This document shows, in pieces, positions 1-7,898 of a stretch of 64,000 nucleotides of DNA (position 1 is the first letter of the stretch; each line of letters starts with the position of its first letter). A model generated the notes under the pieces. The model was not told the DNA's origin and did no database searches. It worked only from the letters and a program-made list of their open reading frames with translations. The position numbers were made by a program, and so were the translations under genes. The DNA is from Deltaproteobacteria bacterium (GTDB lineage Bacteria > Desulfobacterota > Syntrophia > Syntrophales > JACQWR01): the NCBI GenBank assembly GCA_026388415.1, contig JAPLJV010000017.1:1-64000 (forward strand), read 5' to 3'.

Positions 1-315
1 GGCCTTGGCAACATCGTCCGGATAGTTGCGGTAGCCGACAAGATTCTGACCACGCAGCAACATGGAGAATGGTGTTTTCTTGATGTAGCGTTTCAGAGTT
101 TTGGGTCTTTCCCAGGGATCCTCGTTGAGAAAGCGGTGCATGGTATCGAACGTGGCCCCGCCCCAAACCTCCATGGCCCAGAAACCGACCTCGTCCATTT
201 GTTCGGCGATGGGAATCATGTCTTCAGTTTTCATCCGGGTGGCGAAGATGGATTGATGCCCATCTCTTAAGGTATTATCCTGTATCTTGAGGGGATTTTT
301 AGTTTCTACTGACAA
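1..315 (-). CDS. Oxaloacetate decarboxylase alpha / pyruvate carboxylase subunit B, N-terminal part
   Basis: The first 105 codons of a carboxyltransferase-domain protein, cut by the left edge of the window. The translation contains RDGHQS, the metal-site motif that opens the HMGL-like carboxyltransferase barrel, followed by EVWGGATFD and RGQNLVGYRNYPDDV, all hallmarks of the pyruvate carboxylase B / oxaloacetate decarboxylase alpha family. These enzymes move a carboxyl group between biotin and pyruvate. The start is a TTG (313-315) six bases after AGGAGG; no ATG gives a better start. Whether it works as pyruvate carboxylase or as a sodium-pumping decarboxylase depends on the C-terminus and partners outside the window. 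Confidence 0.85.
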   Translation of the reverse strand, partial: MSVETKNPLKIQDNTLRDGHQSIFATRMKTEDMIPIAEQMDEVGFWAMEVWGGATFDTMHRFLNEDPWERPKTLKRYIKKTPFSMLLRGQNLVGYRNYPDDVAKA

Positions 316-340
316 TGTTAACCTCCTGTAAAAAAATAGT

Positions 341-418
341 CTGAGTGCTGAGGACTAAGTGCTCCAAATTTGTTGATCGTTGCTTTTTACTCAGCACTCA
401 GTCCTCGGAACTCGTCCT
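341..418. repeat. Inverted array of heptanucleotide repeats (CTGAGTG type)
   Basis: The left arm reads CTGAGTG, CTGAGGA, CTAAGTG in 7-base steps (341-361). The right arm (389-418), read on the other strand, has the same 7-base period with ACTGAGT and GCTGAGT units. CTGAGTGCTGAG (341-352) pairs perfectly with CTCAGCACTCAG (390-401), so the element can fold. It lies between the phosphopantetheinyl transferase stop and the next gene's start. It has no T-run, so a terminator role is not evident. Two similar arrays of another sequence family lie at 23766-23808 and 25376-25438. Confidence 0.7.
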
Positions 419-450
419 AATGCAGACGACAAGTGCCTGTCAAGCTTTAT

Positions 451-1152
451 TTACAATACTTCAAGAAGCGGCGAAACAGCAAAGGCATAAGCGGCAAAGG
501 CGCCTTCATGACTCAAGCTGATGTCTATGTCAGTTGCCTGCCCCCGGAGATAGACTAAGGGAGGGCCTAAGCCGTGCGGCCCTTGAGCGCGCCTGATCTC
601 GACATCCTGCGGGCTGCTGCCGGGCAGGTATTGGGCAAGATGCCTTTGTGCGGCGGCGCGTACATAAGATGATTCATAGGCCGGCGTCGGGTTGTCAAAG
701 GGCATCCGTGCCACCTGCCAGGCAATCCTTGTGCCGGAATCCGAAGCAAAAGAGGTGGCGATGCTGTGTACGTAACTGGCGGTGATCATGGTCTCCAGAT
801 TAATGTTGCCCCTCGGAGTAGCAACAGCCCCGAGGAGACGCCGCTCGCACGGAAGCAGCGCGACCACCGGCTCCCTTGCTTCTATCCGGGCCTCTGTCCG
901 GCCAAATTGCACTTTATAAAGCAGTGGTTTGGAAGTAACATCCCACTGGTCTTTCTGAATGGCTTTATAAGCGGCTTCCTTGCCTGTCCACAGGGCCCAA
1001 AGCATGGCGTCGGGCTCGCTGTCGGCCAGCAGCAGGTGTTCTTCTTCAGGGAGCAATATGCGTTTCCGGAAGCGTGTATTGTTGCTCTTGCCCTGTACAT
1101 GCGGATGCAGCAAATCCACTATGTCGTTGCCGACGCGCCTCAAAATAAGCAT
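451..1152 (-). CDS. 4'-phosphopantetheinyl transferase superfamily protein
   Basis: Predicted to load the 4'-phosphopantetheine arm of CoA onto a serine of an acyl carrier protein; the ACP encoded three genes upstream in the same operon is the obvious substrate. The 233-residue protein has the two family signatures: GNDIVDL at residues 8-14 (Mg-binding aspartate) and WTGKEAAYKA at 55-64 (W..KE). Size fits the Sfp-like class better than the ~120-residue AcpS class. The only ATG that keeps GNDIVDL lies inside the preceding acyltransferase gene, giving an unusually long overlap of 107 bases in another frame. It is the last gene of the lipid operon. Confidence 0.85.
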   Translation of the reverse strand: MLILRRVGNDIVDLLHPHVQGKSNNTRFRKRILLPEEEHLLLADSEPDAMLWALWTGKEAAYKAIQKDQWDVTSKPLLYKVQFGRTEARIEAREPVVALLPCERRLLGAVATPRGNINLETMITASYVHSIATSFASDSGTRIAWQVARMPFDNPTPAYESSYVRAAAQRHLAQYLPGSSPQDVEIRRAQGPHGLGPPLVYLRGQATDIDISLSHEGAFAAYAFAVSPLLEVL

Positions 1153-1867
1153 CCTCCATCCGGGCCAGCCGGGCTATGATTTGTTCTGCATAATGCCGTT
1201 GCGCCCTCAGTCCACTTAGTTCCGTTCTTTCCGGTGTCAGCACGTCCATGGCGATGGTAAAACGTTCACCTAACCTTGGTATTTTGGTGTAGGTTTCCTG
1301 ATGGTCGCCGCGCAGGTAGATGCATAAGACCTTGCCATCTTCTTCGCTACTGACGAAGCGGCCCACGCCATAGGTATGATTTTCCACATTTATTCTGGCC
1401 GTCCGCGAGCGGCCGCCTTCGGGAAAAATTAATAAAGGTTGTTGGCGGCGTAAGAGATAAGTACACTTCTCCATGACGAGCTTCATTTCGTCCCGGTCTC
1501 CGCCCCGACTGACGGGAACACATTTCACAAGATAACACAGCAGCGTGGAAAAGAAGTTGCGCTGAAAATTGGCGCGCTCGGGCAGATTCCAGGGAAGCAG
1601 GCGAAAGTTCAGCATATAGGCATACATGGGGGCGAGGGCGTAGGCCAGAATAACCGAATCAATATTGGTTAAATGGTTGGGGCAAATTATCCAGGGGCCG
1701 CGGTGGTTCTTAAAAAGCTGCGCATATTCGCTGCGTATTTTTTGCAAGTCCCTGATCCTGTAGCCGCATAGCCTGACGCAAAGGTAGACGAACGGCGCCA
1801 TTAAAAACACCGCCAATCTGCCTATTGCGTACTGCAAATGTAGCAAGACTTTTGCGCTGAGATCCAC
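1046..1867 (-). CDS. 1-acyl-sn-glycerol-3-phosphate acyltransferase (PlsC family)
   Basis: An acyltransferase of 273 residues that should transfer an acyl chain from ACP or CoA to a lysophospholipid-type acceptor at the membrane. The catalytic HX4D box is NHLTNID (His65, Asp70), and the acceptor-binding FPEG motif lies at residues 148-151. A hydrophobic stretch at about 16-32 suggests membrane attachment. It starts with GTG, sharing one base with the TAG stop of the ACP gene, so the two are probably translationally coupled. Presence of a private acyltransferase implies that the chain made by this operon is attached to its own acceptor rather than pooled. The exact acceptor cannot be told. Confidence 0.85.
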   Translation of the reverse strand: MDLSAKVLLHLQYAIGRLAVFLMAPFVYLCVRLCGYRIRDLQKIRSEYAQLFKNHRGPWIICPNHLTNIDSVILAYALAPMYAYMLNFRLLPWNLPERANFQRNFFSTLLCYLVKCVPVSRGGDRDEMKLVMEKCTYLLRRQQPLLIFPEGGRSRTARINVENHTYGVGRFVSSEEDGKVLCIYLRGDHQETYTKIPRLGERFTIAMDVLTPERTELSGLRAQRHYAEQIIARLARMEDAYFEARRQRHSGFAASACTGQEQQYTLPETHIAP

Positions 1868-2115
1868 TATGCCGCCTTACTTTTGATAACTTCGATGGCA
1901 TCGCCGATCGTTCTTATCCTGTCTGCATCATCATCATCTATCTCGATGCCGAAGACGTCTTCGCATTTGATAATAATATCCACCAGGCGGGCGGAATTAA
2001 CCTTCAGGTCATTCAGGATATGGGTTTCCTTGGTGGCCTTTTCTACCAGGGCGGTATCTTTGGCGTAGAGCCTGATAATGTTCATAAACTCGTCGTAAAT
2101 CTTTTTTTCATCCAT
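1867..2115 (-). CDS. Acyl carrier protein
   Basis: A small acidic protein of 82 residues with the ACP fold pattern and C-terminal helix (DDDDADRIRTIGDAIEVIK). The phosphopantetheine-accepting serine is Ser41 in LKVNSARLVDI; the usual DSL/DSM box is changed to NSA, so the normally conserved aspartate before serine is asparagine. That fits a specialised ACP dedicated to this operon and its own phosphopantetheinyl transferase rather than the housekeeping AcpP. Preceded by AAGGAG on its strand, 119 bases after the ketosynthase gene. Confidence 0.85.
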   Translation of the reverse strand: MDEKKIYDEFMNIIRLYAKDTALVEKATKETHILNDLKVNSARLVDIIIKCEDVFGIEIDDDDADRIRTIGDAIEVIKSKAA

Positions 2116-2234
2116 TTGTAACTCCTTTTTTGTTTATTTGTGAAACTCCAATTCCGAAAGCGCAGCGCATTGGAATTGGCAAGTTGAACAATCCCGCGCA
2201 GCGGAGGGCATAATACCGCAGTTTGCTTTGGGAT

Positions 2235-3521
2235 TCATACCCGTGATTGTTCCCATCTTTGAAAGATCAAACAGCTATTAACATCGCCAAAACCGAAGCC
2301 GGCCTTGGCGATGACCTTAATATTCGGGTTTTCAATCAGCCGGTGAGGAATCTTGGCGGCGAAGGCCTCCAGGTCCGGATGCAGGTCCTCGCAATTAATC
2401 GAAGGATGTATAAAGCCTTTGTATAATTGCAGAACAACGGCCACGCATTCGATCGCTCCGGCTGCGCCTAAGCAATGGCCGATCATCGCCTTCGTAGAAT
2501 TGATATAGGGAAAATCAGCGGGTCCCCGCCCGAGTGCTGCCGCCCAGTTATGGACCTCATAGGGATCGGCGAAAGTGGCCGTCAGGTGTCCATTAATGGC
2601 ACCGATAGCATCGGGATCAACATTGGCGTCGGCAATGGCGCCTTTAACGCATCTCTTGACGCCTTCCGGGTTGGGCGCCGTCATGGAGCCACCCTGTCTT
2701 TGGCCGCCACAGTTGACATAACCTCCCAGAACTTCTACATAGATGCGCGCCCCACGTGCGAGCGCCGTCTCCAGGTCTTCCAGGATCAGCACTGCCGCCC
2801 CGGAGCCGGGCACAAACCCGTTGGCCGAAGCGCTCATGGGCCGGGAGGCCCGTTCCGGTTGATCGTTATACTTGCGAGCGATCACGCGCATGGAGTCAAA
2901 ACCCGCCCAGATGTAGGGAGAAGAACCCTCGCTGCCGCCCACCAAAACACGTTTGGCCAAACCGGAACGAATCCTCAACATGCCTTCAATGATCGCCTCA
3001 TTGCCCGTGCTGCAGGCCGAGGAGTTGGACGTAACCTGGTTGCCCAGGGCCAGCAGACCGGCTATGCGGGCGCTGGTGGCGCTGTTCATAACCCTCTCCA
3101 CGATGCTGCTTCCCATGCGTTTGACCTTGCCCTCATTGACCATGGGAACCACCGTGTTGGCAATCGTCTCCATACCGCCGATTCCTGATCCGACGATAGT
3201 TCCCGTATCCCAATGCACAGTATCATCATCAGGACCGGGAATGCTGAAGCCGGCGTCGGTCCAGGCGTCTATTGCGGCAACTGATGCATAGCCGATATTG
3301 TCGTTGATGGACACCATCTTTTCCTCATCAAAGTACTGCCGGCAAACGGCATCAAACCCCTGGGGCACGCCGCCCACCTGACAGCCGAAGTTTAGAGTGG
3401 CGAGTTCCTGTATAAAGCGGATACCTGATTGGCCCGCACGCAGGGCGGCCTCATAGTTGTTCAGCCCGTGGCCATTCGGCGCGACGACTCCCATGCCTGT
3501 TACAACAACCCTAGGTCTCAT
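2235..3521 (-). CDS. Beta-ketoacyl-ACP synthase (FabF/FabB-like)
   Basis: A 428-residue condensing enzyme that elongates acyl chains with malonyl-ACP. The nucleophile is the cysteine of SSACSTGNEA; the two catalytic histidines lie in NGHLTATFADPYE and in KAMIGHCLGAAGA, with the conserved lysine just before the latter. The first histidine motif departs from the NAHGT[GS]T consensus of ordinary KAS I/II, which places this protein in a side branch of the family used in accessory lipid clusters. The ATG overlaps the end of the fabZ-like gene by 11 bases. It is a full-length enzyme, not a chain-length factor, because the cysteine is present. Confidence 0.88.
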   Translation of the reverse strand: MRPRVVVTGMGVVAPNGHGLNNYEAALRAGQSGIRFIQELATLNFGCQVGGVPQGFDAVCRQYFDEEKMVSINDNIGYASVAAIDAWTDAGFSIPGPDDDTVHWDTGTIVGSGIGGMETIANTVVPMVNEGKVKRMGSSIVERVMNSATSARIAGLLALGNQVTSNSSACSTGNEAIIEGMLRIRSGLAKRVLVGGSEGSSPYIWAGFDSMRVIARKYNDQPERASRPMSASANGFVPGSGAAVLILEDLETALARGARIYVEVLGGYVNCGGQRQGGSMTAPNPEGVKRCVKGAIADANVDPDAIGAINGHLTATFADPYEVHNWAAALGRGPADFPYINSTKAMIGHCLGAAGAIECVAVVLQLYKGFIHPSINCEDLHPDLEAFAAKIPHRLIENPNIKVIAKAGFGFGDVNSCLIFQRWEQSRV

Positions 3522-3990
3522 TCAGCATCACCCCCGTCCCCGCTAAGATACCGCAGCATACCAACTCACCGTTTTCCCTTTCCATACTTACCTTGGTCTT
3601 CAAACTCCCTCTCCGAAAATAGAGCTTCTCACCCCTGACAATTACCCGTTCGCCCGGAAGTACGATGCCGGAAAACTCAACTGCATCCGCCAGGGTAAAA
3701 AGCGTAATCATTGCTTTTGTTTCCTGGGGTGACTTTTGACCTTGCAACAGCGTAAGATACAGTCCCAAGGCAACCACCCCGGTTTGCGCCATAGTTTCTA
3801 TCAGCAACACTCCCGGTGTAATCGGGCGGTCAGGAAAATGGCCCTTGTAGAAATACTCCTCGGCGCGAAAGCGGTAGGCCCCCACTATATTGCTTTCGTC
3901 CAATTCCAGTACCTCATCAATGAACCGGAACGGATGCTGCTGGGGAACGCTGTGTAAAATCAGATCCCGCATCTCTTGATCAGCCGCCAT
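3511..3990 (-). CDS. 3-hydroxyacyl-ACP dehydratase, FabZ-like
   Basis: A hot-dog-fold dehydratase of 159 residues. It carries HPFRFIDEV near the N-terminus and the active-site segment GHFPDRPITPGVLLIETMAQ, with the catalytic histidine of GHFP and the glutamate of IETMAQ, as in FabZ. It would remove water from 3-hydroxyacyl-ACP to give trans-2-enoyl-ACP. The operon also holds a FabA-like dehydratase (4705-5301), so two different dehydratases serve one pathway. The gene overlaps the reductase gene by 11 bases and the ketosynthase gene by 11 bases, typical of tight coupling. Confidence 0.88.
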   Translation of the reverse strand: MAADQEMRDLILHSVPQQHPFRFIDEVLELDESNIVGAYRFRAEEYFYKGHFPDRPITPGVLLIETMAQTGVVALGLYLTLLQGQKSPQETKAMITLFTLADAVEFSGIVLPGERVIVRGEKLYFRRGSLKTKVSMERENGELVCCGILAGTGVMLNET

Positions 3991-4708
3991 AAAGCCCCCC
4001 GTTCACATGCACGACACTTCCCGTTATATAATTGCCTTTGGTAGCCAGGAAAGCGACTACTTCCGCCACTTCATGGGGCAAGCCCATCCGTTCCAGAGTA
4101 ACATTAGCCAGAATCTGAGCCTTGACTTCTTCCGGCAATACCTTGGTCATTCCCGTATCAATAAAGCCCGGGGCTACCGAATTAACTAAGATATTACGTC
4201 CTTTCAACTCCTTGGAGAGAGATTTGGTAAAGGCGTCCATAGCGGCTTTTTCCATAGCATAGGGGATCTGTCCGGCATTTCCGGTATGCCCCACGACGCT
4301 GGAGATATTAATAATGCGGCCACTGCTTCTTCGCAGCATAAATAAGCGGATTATCCTTTTGGTAAGGTACCAGGTCCCCCGCATCAGAGCCCGCTGTAAG
4401 TCAAATTGTTCCATTTTCATGGAGTTAATGTCGGCATTTACGGACAGGCCAACATTGTTTACGAGTACATCCACACGATTGGTCAGGTCTTTCAAGCTGG
4501 TCAGCATCTTTTCCACCTGATCAGTATCCGCAAGATCCACCGGAAGCAGAAAACCATCGCCAATTTCTGCAAGGGTATGCGCAGCTTCAGCACTGCTGGG
4601 AAGATCGCTTATGCCTATCCGGAACCCCTCCTGTGATAGGGCATGGCAGCAGGCCGCACCTATCCCTCTTGCGCCGCCGGTTACAATGGCTACGGGCTTG
4701 TCTGTCAT
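3980..4708 (-). CDS. 3-oxoacyl-ACP reductase (FabG-like SDR)
   Basis: A short-chain dehydrogenase/reductase of 242 residues. The nucleotide-binding motif is TGGARGIG (residues 10-17), NNVGLS follows strand four, and the catalytic residues are the serine of ISSVVG and the tyrosine/lysine pair of YAMEK. The C-terminus VNGGLYGG matches FabG proteins. It should reduce 3-oxoacyl-ACP with NADPH. Its start overlaps the FabA-like gene by four bases (ATGA). YAMEK instead of the usual YSASK and the operon context suggest a specialised paralogue rather than the housekeeping FabG. Confidence 0.88.
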   Translation of the reverse strand: MTDKPVAIVTGGARGIGAACCHALSQEGFRIGISDLPSSAEAAHTLAEIGDGFLLPVDLADTDQVEKMLTSLKDLTNRVDVLVNNVGLSVNADINSMKMEQFDLQRALMRGTWYLTKRIIRLFMLRRSSGRIINISSVVGHTGNAGQIPYAMEKAAMDAFTKSLSKELKGRNILVNSVAPGFIDTGMTKVLPEEVKAQILANVTLERMGLPHEVAEVVAFLATKGNYITGSVVHVNGGLYGG

Positions 4709-5301
4709 ATTTCTCCTTTCATTTGTCCGCCAATGGCGTTTGGTGAATGCAGAGGATAATCAGGATACACGATGCCCTGAAAAACGCCGCTGCGAGCATC
4801 TTTGACTTCCATAATCTGTTCGCCGTCCACAAAGACTTGGGCATCACCAATAACGACAGAGGCGCCTGATACCTTAAGCTGCGAAAAGCGCTTTACCGAA
4901 ATTTCATATCGCACGCATTTATTAAAGGGACGTATCTGACCACTAAAAAAAACCTCCCCGCACCCTAAAGCTCTACCTGCGCCCAGAGCGCCGCGCCAGA
5001 TACAATAAAATCCCAGCAATTGCCAGACGGCATCTACGCATAAACAACCGGGATGGACGGGGTCGCCGGGCATATGGCATTGAAAATACCAGGCGTCAAA
5101 TTTTACATCCTGCTCCGCGATAATTTTTCCGTGCCGGCCGTCGCTTGTTATCGAGATTACCCTGTCCACCATGAGAAAAGGAGGCGCCGGCAGGCGACCA
5201 TCGAAGCCCTCCGGCCGATCCTGTACCAACTTTCCGTAGGCAAAGGCTATCAACTCTTCCTGACCAAAGTGATCGCTGTCCAGGAATTCCTTATATTTCA
5301 T
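4705..5301 (-). CDS. 3-hydroxyacyl-ACP dehydratase, FabA-like
   Basis: A 198-residue hot-dog protein of the FabA type. Diagnostic segments are PPFLMVDRV, FQCHMPGDPVHPG (catalytic histidine) and CVDAVWQLLGFY (catalytic aspartate), which align with the CHFKGDPVMPG and LDALWQ segments of E. coli FabA. FabA proteins dehydrate C10 3-hydroxyacyl-ACP and can isomerise trans-2 to cis-3 enoyl chains. The chosen ATG follows GGAGGAAG at good spacing; a longer open frame exists upstream (to 5397) but has no family match. It partners the nearby ketosynthase as FabA partners FabB, which hints at unsaturated products; that is inference. Confidence 0.88.
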   Translation of the reverse strand: MKYKEFLDSDHFGQEELIAFAYGKLVQDRPEGFDGRLPAPPFLMVDRVISITSDGRHGKIIAEQDVKFDAWYFQCHMPGDPVHPGCLCVDAVWQLLGFYCIWRGALGAGRALGCGEVFFSGQIRPFNKCVRYEISVKRFSQLKVSGASVVIGDAQVFVDGEQIMEVKDARSGVFQGIVYPDYPLHSPNAIGGQMKGEI

Positions 5302-5417
5302 CCTTCTTCCTCCACGTATGTGTGTCTTCAGTAGTCCCGATATCCAAATCTCCCAGAAACTGGTTGGAAATGACGTTTTCCGGGAAGAAATGTCCAATGC
5401 CGTGGAGATATAACATA

Positions 5418-6617
5418 TTAAATCAATTCCCGTCCCATGATCATGTTTTGCACTTCCCGTGTGCCTTCGTAAATATCAATGATGTGCGCATCTCTGACGA
5501 GTTTGGAAATTTCATATTCCGCCATGAAGCCATAGCCGCCGTGGAGATGGAGTCCTTCGTTGGCGCAGAAAAGGGCTGCTTCGGCGGCGGCGTTCTTGGC
5601 CAGGGAGGCATAGAGGCCCCGGTCGGGCGCCATTTCCTGCACTTTGAAGGCAGCCTTCATCAGGGCCAGTTCTGCCAGTTCAACTTTTTTCCACATCTGG
5701 ACCAGGGTATCGCCGACGATGGGCAGGTCGCAGAGACGCTGACCAAACTGGCGACGTTCTTTGGTATAGGCCAGGGTCACATCCCAGGCGCGTCGGGCCA
5801 GTCCCACGCCGATAGCGGCCACCATGGGGCGGGCAAAATCAAGGACATCCACAACGTAGGTGAAACCCTTTCTTCTGTCGCCGATGATTTGGTGCGGTTC
5901 AATCAGAACGTCTTCAAAGGTCACGCTGGCGGTATTGGAGAGGTGCTGTCCCAGCTTGTCTTCCGGTTTGCCGATGATAATCCTGCCCCCCGTGGGAAGC
6001 AGAATTTCTTTGTTGGCCGGAATAGAATTGTTATCCCCCTGTATCAATACCTGCGGCGCAGGAACTACGACGCAGGCGAGCAATTGGCTGGTCGGCTTGC
6101 CCACTTTGCAGAAAACGGTAAACTGGGAAGCGAGGGACGCATTGGTAATAAAGCATTTGGCACCGTTCAGGACGTAGTTGCCGTCCTCCCGCTTTTGAAT
6201 AAAAGTAGTCATGGCCAGATTATCCGAACCGGCGCCGGGTTCAGTCAGGCAGAATGCCGCCAGCAGCGGCAACTCCATAAAAGGCGCTAAAAAGGCGTTC
6301 TTCTGGGCGTCGGTGCCATGCTGGACAATAACCGTGTTCGCGAGATCATTGCACATGGCCGAGGTTGATATGCCCGTATCTCCATAGGAGAGTTCCTTGA
6401 TAATCAAGGCCGTGGACACGACATCTACTTCATACCCCTTGAGAGCCTCCGGAAAGGATAGATTCAGGATTCCGAGCTCCCAGGCTTTATGGACGAGGCC
6501 TCCGGGGAAGACATGCCCCTTGTCGAGGTTCATAACCTGGGGGAGTATCTCGCTTTTGACGAATCTCCGCACCGTGTCAACGTACATCTGCTGACTTTCC
6601 GTGAGGTTAAAATCCAT
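5418..6617 (-). CDS. Acyl-CoA dehydrogenase family protein
   Basis: A FAD-dependent acyl-CoA dehydrogenase of 399 residues. It shows FCLTEPGAGSDN in the middle beta-domain, the ERRQFGQRLCDLP segment, and GGYGFMAEYEISKLVRDA with the catalytic glutamate of IYEGTREVQ near the C-terminus. The ATG at 6617 follows AGGAGATAAGAAC; the longer frame to 6707 is not needed. It sits between fabD and the FabA-like gene, inside an operon that otherwise lacks any enoyl reductase (FabI, FabK, FabL or FabV). It could therefore act on the ACP-bound chain as an enoyl-ACP reductase or desaturase, or feed in a CoA substrate. Only the family is certain. Confidence 0.88.
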   Translation of the reverse strand: MDFNLTESQQMYVDTVRRFVKSEILPQVMNLDKGHVFPGGLVHKAWELGILNLSFPEALKGYEVDVVSTALIIKELSYGDTGISTSAMCNDLANTVIVQHGTDAQKNAFLAPFMELPLLAAFCLTEPGAGSDNLAMTTFIQKREDGNYVLNGAKCFITNASLASQFTVFCKVGKPTSQLLACVVVPAPQVLIQGDNNSIPANKEILLPTGGRIIIGKPEDKLGQHLSNTASVTFEDVLIEPHQIIGDRRKGFTYVVDVLDFARPMVAAIGVGLARRAWDVTLAYTKERRQFGQRLCDLPIVGDTLVQMWKKVELAELALMKAAFKVQEMAPDRGLYASLAKNAAAEAALFCANEGLHLHGGYGFMAEYEISKLVRDAHIIDIYEGTREVQNMIMGRELI

Positions 6618-6637
6618 GTTCTTATCTCCTTGCCTTC

Positions 6638-7594
6638 TTACGCTGTGCTGCCGTTGCTTTCCCGAAAAGTGCGCTCGGCCGTTGTCAGGCTCGTGATAGA
6701 GGCGCAACTAATATCTACGGTCTTGAAAAAATCACGCAGCGGCCGACTGGGCCCGATCTCATAGATCATATCTGTCCTGGCGGCAAGACATTTCATGTTA
6801 TCAACCCAGCGCACGGTGTTGCTGAGTTGTGATACCAGGCTGAACATAATTGCTTCCGGTGTGGCAGAATGGAATTGACCCGTGAAATTAGATGTAACGT
6901 CAACGGCGTGAGCCGCCAGCATATTATTGCCATGCTCCCGCAGGGTGTCGGCAAATCTTGCTCCGATGGGCTGCATAAAGCGGCTGTGAAAGGGGGCGCT
7001 GACGTTGAGCGGCACAAAGCGAAAACCCTGATCGTAACTGAAAGTCGCACGCAAACGGCTTTCCGCTTCGGGCAGGGCGCTGAGATAGCCGCTGATAACC
7101 ACCTGATGGGCGGAGTTAGCGTTGGCCACATCCAGGGGCAGATCGGCCAGATCGTGACGTACTTTTTCCAGATCAATGTTGCTGGAGATCACGGCCGCCA
7201 TGCCGCCCACACCAACGGGCACGGCCTGCTGCATGAGTTGACCGCGGATATGGACGATTTTTACGGCTTCAGCCAAAGATAGCACTCCCGCCGCCGTAAG
7301 GGCGGTGAACTCTCCGAGACTATGACCGCCGAATATGCTGGGAGCAAAGCCGTAACGAAAATGCAGGCCGCGCAGGGCGGCAATCTCCGTAGTCAGCAGG
7401 CACGGCTGAGTAAACTCCGTCAGGTTTAAGCGTTCATCGTCACGAAAACAAAGCAGGGACACATCCCAACCGAGAGCATCCGACGCCTCTTCATAGGTTT
7501 GTCGGCTGACGGCAAGCTCATCGTTAAAATCCTTTCCCATGCCCGTTCGCTGCGCGCCCTGACCGGGGAATACCGCTGCCACAATCTTTCCCAT
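6638..7594 (-). CDS. fabD: Malonyl-CoA:ACP transacylase
   Basis: First gene of the lipid operon. The 318-residue acyltransferase has FPGQGAQ (residues 9-15), the nucleophile elbow GGHSLGE with Ser92, and the distal SAPFHSRFM histidine segment. It transfers malonyl from CoA to ACP. The C-terminus runs to within 20 bases of the acyl-CoA dehydrogenase start. The start codon is preceded by GGAGTTAAAAGAAGCG, a rather distant ribosome site. A good sigma-70-like promoter lies about 160 bases upstream at 7755-7784. Confidence 0.9.
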   Translation of the reverse strand: MGKIVAAVFPGQGAQRTGMGKDFNDELAVSRQTYEEASDALGWDVSLLCFRDDERLNLTEFTQPCLLTTEIAALRGLHFRYGFAPSIFGGHSLGEFTALTAAGVLSLAEAVKIVHIRGQLMQQAVPVGVGGMAAVISSNIDLEKVRHDLADLPLDVANANSAHQVVISGYLSALPEAESRLRATFSYDQGFRFVPLNVSAPFHSRFMQPIGARFADTLREHGNNMLAAHAVDVTSNFTGQFHSATPEAIMFSLVSQLSNTVRWVDNMKCLAARTDMIYEIGPSRPLRDFFKTVDISCASITSLTTAERTFRESNGSTA

Positions 7595-7754
7595 CGCTTC
7601 TTTTAACTCCAGATCAAAGAAATATCTATTTTGGCATCATGAATATCTCGGCACGGAAATACCTACGCCACCGCCTGCAGCCCGCCTAAATATCTTGCAA
7701 CATACCGGGACATTGAATATTTTATTTTAGAAAGCGGGCTGTTGTTCCGGGGGG

Positions 7755-7784
7755 CTTATATTACAGATGAGAGTGCAGAGTCAA
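7755..7784 (-). promoter_or_regulatory. Sigma-70-like promoter of the lipid operon
   Basis: Read on the minus strand: TTGACT (7779-7784), an 18-base spacer, and TATAAG (7755-7760). It is about 160 bases upstream of fabD and points toward it. The long leader has no obvious terminator. Confidence 0.45.
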
Positions 7785-7868
7785 GTGCAATCGGTCTGCT
7801 TTATTTTACACCTCTGTATCATTCCTATTACCTGTAATCATATCACGTGCATCGGGGTCAGGGTGCAA

Positions 7869-7898
7869 ACGGCAGTGTTTCACGTGAAACACTGCCGT
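7869..7898. other. parS: parS-like centromere site inside a 30-bp perfect palindrome
   Basis: Positions 7876-7891 read TGTTTCACGTGAAACA, identical to the widespread bacterial parS consensus bound by ParB. The symmetry continues seven bases on each side (ACGGCAG before, CTGCCGT after), giving 30 perfectly self-complementary bases. It is 17 bases beyond the stop of the glycosylase gene. As RNA it could fold, but no T-run follows on either strand, so a terminator is unlikely. parS sites cluster near the chromosome origin, so the window is probably origin-proximal; parA/parB are not in the window. Confidence 0.85.

Noticed and set aside
5322-6290. 322-codon plus-strand open frame
   Set aside because: Lies antisense to the acyl-CoA dehydrogenase, whose motifs are complete; the frame is a GC-rich shadow.
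7869-7898. Intrinsic terminator for the glycosylase gene
   Set aside because: No T-run follows on either strand; identity with parS explains the palindrome better.
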